A stretch of DNA of 5,193 bases, taken from Lachnospiraceae bacterium. Its GTDB lineage: Bacteria > Bacillota_A > Clostridia > Lachnospirales > Lachnospiraceae. This document shows, one piece after another, positions 1 to 5,193 of the stretch; the stretch's first letter is position 1; every line of letters begins with the position of its first letter. The translations under genes were made by a program, and so were the position numbers. A model generated the notes under the pieces. That model ran no database searches, was not told where the DNA came from, and worked only from the letters and a program-made list of their open reading frames with translations. The DNA lies in NCBI GenBank assembly GCA_017960415.1, contig JAGCZE010000321.1, forward strand, positions 1 through 5,193. The letters run 5' to 3'.

Positions 1-1040
1 ACATGACCGTATTTCTGCGTCTCCGAAACAGCATATTCCCTAATCTTGTTCTTTATCAGTAATTCCGTCAGGGTATCATGGATCTGGGGCGGGTTGACAA
101 GATAGTGCTTCGGGATCTTAAGATCTCCGTCATATTCGAGCATTCCGGCGTATTTGACATTGGTAATAATGCCTCTGTCAAATTTGTCAAAAGAAGCATC
201 TCCGTCAAATGCCATAGAGAGCTCCAGCGCCCTGTCTCCACGGAAATTGAAAAGAATGACACTGTCGCCGTCTTCGACGGTTCCCACAGGTTTTCCGGCT
301 TTTGCGATCACAAATGCAGGAAGATCCTGGTCCGTAAGGCCTGTTTCGGTGCGTAGGGTTTCTATTGCGATAGCAGCACTTTCAAAGGATCGGCCATTGC
401 CGTGAACATGAACATCCCAGCCTTCTTTTACCATGGGCCAGTTGGCTTGGTATCTGTCCATGGTTATACGCATACGCCCTCCGCCCGATGCAATGCGGCC
501 GTCGAAGGAATCATCATTGAGCTCTGAAAGAGTATTTTCCAACCGGTCAATGTATTCCAAAGCACTTGTAGCAGGTACATCACGACCGTCTAAAAGCGCG
601 TGTACCCTGACTTTCCTAACACCTTCCTGCTTGGCTTTCTTCAGCATTGCTATCAGATGGCTGATGTTGGAGTGTACGTTGCCATCGGACAACAGACCGA
701 TGAAATGCAGAGTAGTTCCTTTATTTACGACAGATCCGATCAGATCCTTCCAGGTTTCGCTCGCATAGATGCTTCCTGACTCGATAGACTCATTCACAAG
801 CTTGGCGCCCTGCGAATAGATCTGTCCGCAGCCGAGTGCGTTATGACCGACCTCACTGTTACCCATGTCGTCATCTGACGGAAGTCCCACCGCAGTGCCG
901 TGAGCCTTGATGCACTGCCAGGGGCAGGTAGCTTTCAATTCATCCAATGTCGGTGTGGTCGCTTTCATGACCATATTGCCAAGCTCATCGGCGGTTTCGC
1001 CAACGCCATCCATAATAACCAGAACTACAGGTTTAGTCAT
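1..1040 (-). CDS. gpmI: 2,3-bisphosphoglycerate-independent phosphoglycerate mutase, plant-like long form (3' end beyond the window)
   Basis: This cytoplasmic glycolytic/gluconeogenic enzyme interconverts 3- and 2-phosphoglycerate through a phosphoserine intermediate, using two metal ions. About 346 codons are visible from ATG 1040 to the left edge, with no stop; the long family form is around 550 residues, so roughly 200 C-terminal residues are outside. Visible motifs: N-terminal MTKPVVLVIMDGVG with metal-ligand Asp11; the catalytic serine loop MGNSEVGHNALG with Ser62; SDGNVHS with His123; LDGRDVPATSA (Asp151, Arg153, Asp154); GGGRMRITMDRY (186-197); FNFRGDR (264-270); YAGMLEYDGDLKIP; and SETQKYGH just before the edge. 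MGNSEVGHNALG and the YAGML.YDG.LK.P segment resemble plant iPGM more than the B. subtilis/E. coli form (from memory of the family, not aligned). The start is fixed by a strong ribosome binding site 5 bases upstream. It follows the propeller/HD-GYP gene by 24 bases on the same strand, so co-transcription is likely. Identity is very secure. Confidence 0.96.
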   Translation of the reverse strand, partial: MTKPVVLVIMDGVGETADELGNMVMKATTPTLDELKATCPWQCIKAHGTAVGLPSDDDMGNSEVGHNALGCGQIYSQGAKLVNESIESGSIYASETWKDLIGSVVNKGTTLHFIGLLSDGNVHSNISHLIAMLKKAKQEGVRKVRVHALLDGRDVPATSALEYIDRLENTLSELNDDSFDGRIASGGGRMRITMDRYQANWPMVKEGWDVHVHGNGRSFESAAIAIETLRTETGLTDQDLPAFVIAKAGKPVGTVEDGDSVILFNFRGDRALELSMAFDGDASFDKFDRGIITNVKYAGMLEYDGDLKIPKHYLVNPPQIHDTLTELLIKNKIREYAVSETQKYGH

Positions 1041-1045
1041 ATTGT

Positions 1046-1055
1046 CCTCTCCTTC
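1046..1055 (-). promoter_or_regulatory. Ribosome binding site of gpmI
   Basis: The minus strand reads GAAGGAGAGG, then ACAAT, then the ATG at 1040. It lies wholly in the 24-base gap after the stop of the upstream HD-GYP gene. No hairpin or promoter-like sequence fits in this gap, which supports read-through from the upstream gene. Confidence 0.85.
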
Positions 1056-1064
1056 AAAAATCTT

Positions 1065-4000
1065 TCAACTGTTGTTCTTCCTGATATTATCAATATTCTC
1101 AGTTGTTCCGCCGCCGTTATCGTCCTGGGCGGGCTTCAGTATGCCTTTCTCTACCAGCCGCATGAACGCATCAACCACATCCGTTTCAAACTGCGTACCG
1201 GAATTCTCCTGTATGATCGATACAGCGCGATCAAAGTTCATACGTTTTCTGTACGGACGGTTCGAATACATTGCATCAAACGTATCCGCAACGGCAATGA
1301 GCTGAGCCACGCGCGGGATCTCGTTTCCTTTAAGTCCGCGGGGATATCCTTTTCCGTCGGGTCTCTCATGATGGGACCTCGCGCCTTCCGCAAGATCGGG
1401 CATGATGCTGATGCCTTTGAGCGTATCATATCCGAGAGGCGAATGCGTCTGAATGACATGATATTCGTCGTCGGAGAGTTTTCCGGGTTTGTTGAGCACA
1501 TCACCGGGTACGCCGACCTTGCCTATATCGTGCATCAGCGCGATATTTCTGTAATTATCAATTGTATCCTGATCGTATCCGAGCTCCTTGGCAAGCATTA
1601 CGGTATAATCGGCAACTCTCGAAGAGTGGCCGTTCGTATACTTGTCCTTCATATCGATGACCTTTGCAAAGGCTTCTACGATTTCACGAACAAGGTTTTT
1701 ATTTTCCTCGGCCTTTTTGCTGAAAATCTTTATCTTATGGCGATAATACAGGGCAATCGCTGCCACAACCACCGCAACAGCCGCAGCTGCGGCTAAGATC
1801 TTAAACCACAGCTGCTCATACAGTGCAAGCTTCTTAACGATCTTTACCGATACGGTGTTTTCATAATCGTTCTGAATATCTGACAGACTGACAGTGAAAG
1901 AATAGTCTCCGCCCTTCAGGTTAGTATATACCGCCTGAATGCTTCCGCTGCCCAACACAGAATTCTCAATATCCTCAAAACCGTCAAGCCGGTATGTAAT
2001 AACTGGCTCTGCCAGGGTATAGTTGCAGACATAGCTGTTAACAGTCAGTCTTTTTACCTCGGGATCGATCACAAATGTGCCGTCCGCATCAGGATATATC
2101 CTCGTTCCGTCTGCATCCGCATAAGGAATGCTCATCTTGATCGTATCGTAATATCGGGGGGTATCGTTGATATTAACTTTTATGATACCCTTCTGGCCCG
2201 CGATATACAGATAACCTTCATCTGTCAGGAGGCTTTCGGAATTCGATGCAACAGGGAATGGCAGCCCATTATTGAGGTCATAATGGATTGCATTGATCTC
2301 TTTGTTTTCCAACATCTCGCTCTTAGGTACTGTATAAATACCGTTGCTGCCCAAAAACCACATATCTCCCTTGTCATTCTCAAACAGATCATAATTGTCG
2401 GTATAAGGGAATCCGCTGACTGTGGTGATCTTACAGTCGGAATTCATGTAAGCGACGGAATTGCCCGAGATGATCCAGATCGTATCAAGTGTTCTGTCCT
2501 TCTTTAACTTCAGGATAAAATCGGAAGGAAGCCCTTCGGCAGCGTCAATATGTGTCAGGCCGTTTTTTCCCAGAATGAATATTCCCTCTCCGTCCGTTCC
2601 GATGACAAGTTCTCCTGCGGCGTTTTCAGCAAGTGTAACCGGATCTGCACCCATAAAAGAGTCTTTGCCGTAAACATCACTGATCTTATTTCCGGAGATA
2701 AGCACCAAGCCGCCTTCGCATGCTGCCGCAAAACTACCGTCCGCGCGTTCGATCATTGTATAGACATTATTTGAAGGCAAACCGTCCGAAATATCATAGG
2801 ATTCTACGTATATTCCGTTATAGCAAAGCAGCGGGTAATTGCCGGAAGCGCAGATCCATAGTCTACCCCGACTGTCTGTCAGGAAGAGGTTAACCAGCTT
2901 TTCATCCATAAAAAGCAGATCCAGACTCTCGGCAGGCGTCGTTTCTCGTTTGGTATTGACTATATAATCGATCGGGGGTGAAGTCTCGGACCACCCCAAC
3001 ACCCCATCGGGACCGTACGCTTTGGTGTATATTTCCACAGAACCATTGTTTCCGGAAATGAATATTCGATCCCCGTTAATCGCAAATGAGGAAACATTCG
3101 GTTCATAATAGGAAAGACCTAATTTGAGATAACCGTAATAATCATAGAAACGGTTAGCCGTAAACTTGATTAGGCCGCTCTCAGAAGAAGAAAGCCAGAT
3201 ATTTCCCTGATAATCGAACAGAATATTTTCCACACTTTTACTCAGTTTGGGAATACTCATTTCAGTTCCGTCTTTCAAAAAGATCAAAATGCCATATCCG
3301 GTTCCGACCCAGAAAGCTCCGTTACTCGCTTCGATCGTATTCACCTTGATTATGAGATCTTTGAATGTGTCAAAGACCAATTCGCCGTTTACAATTGTGC
3401 AGTAATTAATGTCTAAGGTACTTCCATCCGCCATATAGAATGCGTCCGGGTTCTCAGGATCCGGCAGGATCGCTGTAATTTGTCCGGGAAAATTGTCTGC
3501 GGAGAAGAAATCTGTCACGCGTCCGTCCAGGATCATTACCACATCTCCGGATGAAGTTAACCCGTAAACGACGCCCCCGTCACTTTTTTTGAAGCTCCGT
3601 ATGCTTTTACCGCGGATACGCTCATCCGTCATCATGGACAGCTGTCCGTCTTTTGCCGCAATGACGCCGATACCCGTATTCGTGCCCAGATATATATTGC
3701 CGTTTTTGTCTTCAGCGATCGCTTTTACCGTAAGCGACTCGAGACCGTTCGTTCTGTCATACGTTTTTGTCTCATTCCCCGACAAAACAATAGCTCCGCT
3801 GTAAGACGTACCGACCCAGAGTCTGTCCGCAGAATCCGTATAGAGAGATAATACATTGGATATATTTCCCGTCGGATCTATCCTTTCGAACGACCTGCCG
3901 TCGTATCTGACGAGGCCGTTGGATATTCCTATCCAGATAAACCCGTCCTTCGTTTCTGCTATTGCATTTGCCGAAGAATTCATCAGACCGTTTGAAGCAT

Positions 4001-4169
4001 CATATACAGTCATCGAATAATTCGTGTAATCACGGATGGCATCCTGAAGATAACTGCCTATGTGATGCTTACCTTCCTCATCTGCACGGACACTGACAGT
4101 TCCGCCGCCAAAAATACTCAAGGCATATAATGCAATTACGAAAACGATAAGTATTTTTTTTTCTTCCAA
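1065..4169 (-). CDS. Membrane sensor: signal peptide, Reg_prop beta-propellers, Y_Y_Y-like domain, one membrane helix, HD-GYP cyclic-di-GMP phosphodiesterase
   Basis: The 1034 residues (numbered from TTG 4169) form a single-pass sensor. Residues 5-29 are a hydrophobic signal peptide with possible cleavage after VRA29. Residues about 50-670 hold at least twelve Reg_prop-like repeats of the type 'D..G.lWigT..Gl..y', for example IAETKDGFIWIGISNGL (70-86), LYTDSADRLWVGTSYSG (109-125), FDYQGNIWLSS (318-328), ENDKGDMWFLGSNGIY (597-612) and TDEGYLYIAGQKGI (649-662), enough for two stacked propellers. A Y_Y_Y-like beta-sandwich spans about 708-778. An Ala/Val-rich membrane helix (789-809) and a basic helical linker lead to HD-GYP (about 827-1012): His848, HDIGK with His880/Asp881/Lys884, His909, HHERPDGKGYP (933-943) and ADTFDAM (961-967). 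All hallmark residues are present, so cyclic-di-GMP hydrolysis is the expected activity. The acidic, Asn-rich C-terminal tail is probably disordered. The ligand is unknown; propeller-type hybrid sensors in Bacteroides bind glycan fragments, which is only an analogy. The true translation start is problematic: TTG 4169 has no ribosome binding site, and better starts lie upstream in another frame across an A9 run. Confidence 0.93.
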   Translation of the reverse strand: MEEKKILIVFVIALYALSIFGGGTVSVRADEEGKHHIGSYLQDAIRDYTNYSMTVYDASNGLMNSSANAIAETKDGFIWIGISNGLVRYDGRSFERIDPTGNISNVLSLYTDSADRLWVGTSYSGAIVLSGNETKTYDRTNGLESLTVKAIAEDKNGNIYLGTNTGIGVIAAKDGQLSMMTDERIRGKSIRSFKKSDGGVVYGLTSSGDVVMILDGRVTDFFSADNFPGQITAILPDPENPDAFYMADGSTLDINYCTIVNGELVFDTFKDLIIKVNTIEASNGAFWVGTGYGILIFLKDGTEMSIPKLSKSVENILFDYQGNIWLSSSESGLIKFTANRFYDYYGYLKLGLSYYEPNVSSFAINGDRIFISGNNGSVEIYTKAYGPDGVLGWSETSPPIDYIVNTKRETTPAESLDLLFMDEKLVNLFLTDSRGRLWICASGNYPLLCYNGIYVESYDISDGLPSNNVYTMIERADGSFAAACEGGLVLISGNKISDVYGKDSFMGADPVTLAENAAGELVIGTDGEGIFILGKNGLTHIDAAEGLPSDFILKLKKDRTLDTIWIISGNSVAYMNSDCKITTVSGFPYTDNYDLFENDKGDMWFLGSNGIYTVPKSEMLENKEINAIHYDLNNGLPFPVASNSESLLTDEGYLYIAGQKGIIKVNINDTPRYYDTIKMSIPYADADGTRIYPDADGTFVIDPEVKRLTVNSYVCNYTLAEPVITYRLDGFEDIENSVLGSGSIQAVYTNLKGGDYSFTVSLSDIQNDYENTVSVKIVKKLALYEQLWFKILAAAAAVAVVVAAIALYYRHKIKIFSKKAEENKNLVREIVEAFAKVIDMKDKYTNGHSSRVADYTVMLAKELGYDQDTIDNYRNIALMHDIGKVGVPGDVLNKPGKLSDDEYHVIQTHSPLGYDTLKGISIMPDLAEGARSHHERPDGKGYPRGLKGNEIPRVAQLIAVADTFDAMYSNRPYRKRMNFDRAVSIIQENSGTQFETDVVDAFMRLVEKGILKPAQDDNGGGTTENIDNIRKNNS

Positions 4170-4200
4170 AGTAATAACGACTCATACCTTTACCCTTCAC
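4078..4200 (-). other. Out-of-frame 5' reading frame carrying the likely true start of the propeller/HD-GYP gene
   Basis: From GTG 4200 (or in-frame ATG 4185) a 40-codon frame runs to TGA at 4078-4080, overlapping the start of the main frame. Its first part reads MKGKGMSRYYFGRKK, a positively charged signal-peptide n-region. After the A9 run it becomes NTYRFRNCII and stops. Removing one A from the run gives MSRYYFGRKKILIVFVIALY, a textbook signal peptide joined to the main frame (1039 residues from ATG 4185, 1044 from GTG 4200). Both starts have ribosome binding sites: AAGGAGGG 10 bases before the GTG, and GAAGGG 7 bases before the ATG. In the main frame, TGA at 4182-4184 blocks any extension. 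I read this as the true 5' end of the sensor gene, separated from the rest by one base, not as an independent gene. Confidence 0.6.
4154..4162 (-). repeat. Nine-A homopolymer run (possible slippage site) at the 5' end of the sensor gene
   Basis: The plus strand has nine consecutive T, which is A9 in the coding strand (TTGGAAG followed by nine A, then TACT). It lies exactly where the frame with good start signals must switch to the long open frame. Runs of this length are prone to replication slippage, RNA polymerase slippage and sequencing or assembly indels; the sequence alone cannot say which applies. A run of 8 or 11 A would put the two frames in phase. Confidence 0.6.
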
Positions 4201-4210
4201 CGATCACAAA

Positions 4211-4218
4211 CCCTCCTT
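4211..4218 (-). promoter_or_regulatory. Ribosome binding site for the upstream GTG start of the sensor gene
   Basis: The minus strand reads AAGGAGGG, nearly a perfect anti-SD match, 10 bases before GTG 4200 and 25 before ATG 4185. A second, weaker site, GAAGGG at 4193-4198, is 7 bases before ATG 4185. Neither serves the TTG at 4169, for which the spacing would be at least 17 bases. The placement therefore argues that translation begins in the frame of 4200/4185. Confidence 0.7.
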
Positions 4219-4243
4219 GTATAATGCCATTTTCCCGTACACC

Positions 4244-4272
4244 ATTATAAGGCTTTTTGGAAAAAATAGCCA
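4244..4272 (-). promoter_or_regulatory. Predicted sigma-70 type promoter of the sensor-gpmI unit
   Basis: A perfect minus-strand -10 box TATAAT lies at 4244-4249. Seventeen bases upstream is TGGCTA (4267-4272), which matches only three of six bases of TTGACA. Transcription would start near 4237, giving a short leader of about 37 bases before GTG 4200. The weak -35 leaves room for activation. The region also forms an imperfect palindrome (4251-4271). Confidence 0.5.
4251..4271. repeat. Imperfect palindrome within the leftward promoter
   Basis: GGCTTTTT (4251-4258) pairs with AAAA-T-AGCC (4263-4271), eight pairs with one bulged T at 4267 and a GGAA loop. It fills the spacer and touches the predicted -35 of the leftward promoter, so it could be an operator. 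The arms are mostly A/T, and it could be chance. Confidence 0.3.
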
Positions 4273-4306
4273 TGAGTTTCAGGTGTAAAAAACTGTTTTC
4301 AAACCG

Positions 4307-4338
4307 ACCGCTTCTGCGCTGATAACAACCACTTCTGC
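4307..4338. promoter_or_regulatory. Paired 11-bp direct repeats, candidate LytTR-regulator binding site
   Basis: ACCGCTTCTGC (4307-4317) is repeated as ACCACTTCTGC (4328-4338), 10 of 11 identical, starting exactly 21 bp apart, two turns of the helix. LytTR regulators such as AgrA and ComE are known to bind pairs of roughly 9-bp direct repeats with about 12 bp between them, which is the same period. The site lies next to a LytTR regulator gene and about 85-90 bp from the predicted start points of both divergent promoters. The binding itself is inferred. The second copy is also enclosed by ACAACC (4325-4330) and GGTTGT (4340-4345), a 6-bp inverted repeat. Confidence 0.4.
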
Positions 4339-4400
4339 AGGTTGTGTTTCCAAATCCTCTGAGTTATGTTAAAATTCCGTGGAGATGATATCGTGTTAAG

Positions 4401-4406
4401 TATAAT
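4401..4406 (+). promoter_or_regulatory. Predicted -10 box of the LytTR regulator promoter
   Basis: A perfect TATAAT is present, preceded by GTTAAG. No acceptable -35 lies 16-18 bases upstream (CGTGGA at 4378-4383 at 17 bp matches poorly). Transcription would start near 4413, about 43 bases before the ATG at 4456. A good -10 without a -35 is typical of an activator-dependent promoter, which fits the direct repeats further upstream, although they are rather far (about -75 to -105). Confidence 0.45.
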
Positions 4407-4442
4407 CGCTTCTCGATAAACAACTCATTTCATTTGTTGCAT

Positions 4443-4446
4443 GGAG
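4443..4446 (+). promoter_or_regulatory. Ribosome binding site that decides the LytTR regulator start
   Basis: GGAG is followed by 9 bases and then ATG 4456. The earlier in-frame ATG at 4441 overlaps this site and has no purine-rich sequence before it (the preceding bases are CATTTCATTTGTTGC), so 4456 is preferred. Confidence 0.65.
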
Positions 4447-4455
4447 ATTAAAAAT

Positions 4456-5172
4456 ATGCGGATAGCAATTTGTGAAGACGAACAGATTTATCGGGATATG
4501 CTTAAGAGCAAGGTTCTGGCATGTTTTAACAAAGCCGATGCGGATACCTATAATGATGGCATTGATCTGTTGAAAGCGATCGACACTGGCAGGAAATATG
4601 ACCTGATATTTATGGATCTTCAGATGGAACATTCTGACGGAATGGAGACAGCAGCAAGGATCAGGGGAAAAGACAGGGATGTGAAGATAATATTTGTGAC
4701 CGGGATTGAGAACCGGGCAACGGAAGGATACCGTGTCGCGGCTTTTGATTACATAGTAAAGAGCGAACTGGACACCACGCTTATACCTGCGCTTGATCGT
4801 TTTAAAAGGGAATCTGAGACTGAAAAGATCGCATTTGAGACGGAAGATGGGGAAACGGTGATAATTCCTGTAAAAAGGATCCTGTGGATCGAATCCGAGA
4901 AGCGCGGAACCAAGCTGGCGGTTCTGGAGAAAAGGGTGGGAACACCGTGTAAAGAATATCACAGCCCCCTGCCTATTGGGAAGGTGATCACAATGATCGA
5001 CCCGTCAGTTTTTATCGAGGTATATAAATCCGTTTATGTACAAACCATGCAGATCCGCCGTTTGGGGAACGATAAGGTCATAATGTCGGACGGCTCTGAG
5101 CTGCCGTTGAGCCGCAGGAAAAGAAAAGCAGTTATGTCGGAGGTGCTGAAGAATGTCAGGAACAGGCCATAA
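4456..5172 (+). CDS. LytTR-family response regulator (receiver plus LytTR DNA-binding domain)
   Basis: This is a cytoplasmic two-component transcription regulator of the AgrA/LytR class, 238 residues from ATG 4456, the usual length. The start MRIAICEDE is the canonical first receiver strand and has GGAG upstream; ATG 4441 would only add MEIKN. Receiver domain (about 1-118): acidic pair Glu7/Asp8, phosphoacceptor Asp54 in LIFMDLQM, Thr82 in IIFVTG, and Lys102 in FDYIVK. The prolines that usually follow in MDxxMP and in the KP motif are replaced (MDLQME, VKS). LytTR domain (about 125-235): the RILWIES strand, FIEVYKSVYV (186-195), and the VIMSDGSELPLSRRKRK end (208-224) typical of the family. 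Here Y-K-S and V-Q replace the commoner H-x-S and V-N. The stop overlaps the start of a further gene at 5153, expected to be its kinase. Its targets are unknown; the divergent sensor operon and its own promoter are candidates. Confidence 0.93.
   Translation: MRIAICEDEQIYRDMLKSKVLACFNKADADTYNDGIDLLKAIDTGRKYDLIFMDLQMEHSDGMETAARIRGKDRDVKIIFVTGIENRATEGYRVAAFDYIVKSELDTTLIPALDRFKRESETEKIAFETEDGETVIIPVKRILWIESEKRGTKLAVLEKRVGTPCKEYHSPLPIGKVITMIDPSVFIEVYKSVYVQTMQIRRLGNDKVIMSDGSELPLSRRKRKAVMSEVLKNVRNRP
5139..5143 (+). promoter_or_regulatory. Ribosome binding site for the overlapping downstream gene
   Basis: GGAGG lies inside the end of the LytTR regulator gene, 9 bases before ATG 5153. This strength and spacing inside a coding region make the downstream start credible. 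Confidence 0.7.
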
Positions 5173-5193
5173 GATAATACGGTTTGCGATAGT
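5153..5193 (+). CDS. Start of an overlapping downstream gene, probably the partner sensor histidine kinase (3' end beyond the window)
   Basis: Only 13 full codons are visible: MSGTGHKIIRFAI. The frame overlaps the last 20 bases of the LytTR regulator and is open to the edge. A strong GGAGG with ideal spacing supports it, and the overlap suggests translational coupling. A basic start (HKIIR) going into hydrophobic residues fits the N-terminus of a membrane protein. LytTR regulators are commonly followed by GHKL-type histidine kinases with several N-terminal membrane helices, so that is my inference; too little sequence is present for recognition by homology. Confidence 0.6.
   Translation, partial: MSGTGHKIIRFAI

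Noticed and set aside
433..768. Plus-strand open frames opposite gpmI (also 78-356 and 154-405)
   Set aside because: The minus strand here carries continuous, highly conserved iPGM motifs; these frames are shadows.
900..1796. 298-codon plus-strand open frame opposite the sensor and gpmI genes
   Set aside because: It is antisense to the HD-GYP catalytic domain and the gpmI N-terminus, both unmistakable. The translation is low-complexity in character with no domain, and it has no convincing ribosome binding site.
4220..4225. Plus-strand TATAAT as a second promoter for the regulator
   Set aside because: It lies over 200 bases from the regulator, overlaps the ribosome binding region of the opposite gene and has no -35; the 4401 box is far better placed.
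4421..4438. CAAC...GTTG inverted repeat just before the regulator gene
   Set aside because: The arms are only four bases, well within chance.
4201..4440. Cyclic-di-GMP or other riboswitch in the divergent region
   Set aside because: The predicted leaders are only about 37-43 bases long and no paired helices of a known riboswitch are visible.
4441..4455. ATG 4441 as start of the LytTR regulator
   Set aside because: It has no ribosome binding site, and its own GGAG serves ATG 4456, which gives the canonical receiver start MRIAICEDE.
4396..4962. 188-codon minus-strand open frame opposite the LytTR regulator
   Set aside because: It lies antisense to the receiver/LytTR coding sequence. The product is Phe/His/Cys-rich with no recognisable motif, as expected of a shadow frame.
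1..5193. Defence system, mobile element or CRISPR array
   Set aside because: No nuclease, transposase, integrase, toxin-antitoxin or spaced repeat array was found on either strand; the HD motif here belongs to HD-GYP and not to a Cas3 or dGTPase-type protein.

Overview
The window looks like ordinary chromosome from a low-to-mid GC Gram-positive anaerobe, most likely a clostridium of the Lachnospiraceae type. This is an inference from three things: strong AGGAGG-type ribosome binding sites, a LytTR response regulator apparently followed by its kinase gene, and a large propeller-type membrane sensor. No transposase, integrase, tRNA, rRNA or CRISPR array is visible.

Layout: two genes run leftward and at least two run rightward from a roughly 250-bp divergent intergenic region. 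On the minus strand, a very large membrane protein (4169 to 1065) has a signal peptide, about a dozen Reg_prop-type beta-propeller repeats, a Y_Y_Y-like domain, one membrane helix and a cytoplasmic HD-GYP domain with all its metal and signature residues. Twenty-four bases downstream, on the same strand, starts a 2,3-bisphosphoglycerate-independent phosphoglycerate mutase (gpmI) of the long, plant-like type. It is cut by the left edge. On the plus strand, a LytTR response regulator (best start 4456, not 4441) is followed by a 20-bp overlapping start of another gene at 5153, probably the partner sensor kinase, which leaves the window at the right edge.

Likely working: the propeller protein would sense an extracellular ligand (possibly carbohydrate-derived, by analogy with propeller-type hybrid sensors) and control cytoplasmic cyclic-di-GMP breakdown. 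The divergent LytTR system may control one or both transcription units. An 11-bp direct repeat (10/11 identical, 21-bp offset) lies about midway between the two predicted promoters and has the geometry expected of a LytTR target.

The most notable sequence observation is at the beginning of the propeller/HD-GYP gene. The only good ribosome binding sites and ATG/GTG starts are in a different frame from the long reading frame, and an uninterrupted run of nine A (minus strand) lies at the junction. Loss of one A would join a well-placed ATG or GTG start to a textbook signal peptide. This is either a slippage (phase-variable or transcriptional) switch or a one-base sequencing/assembly error.
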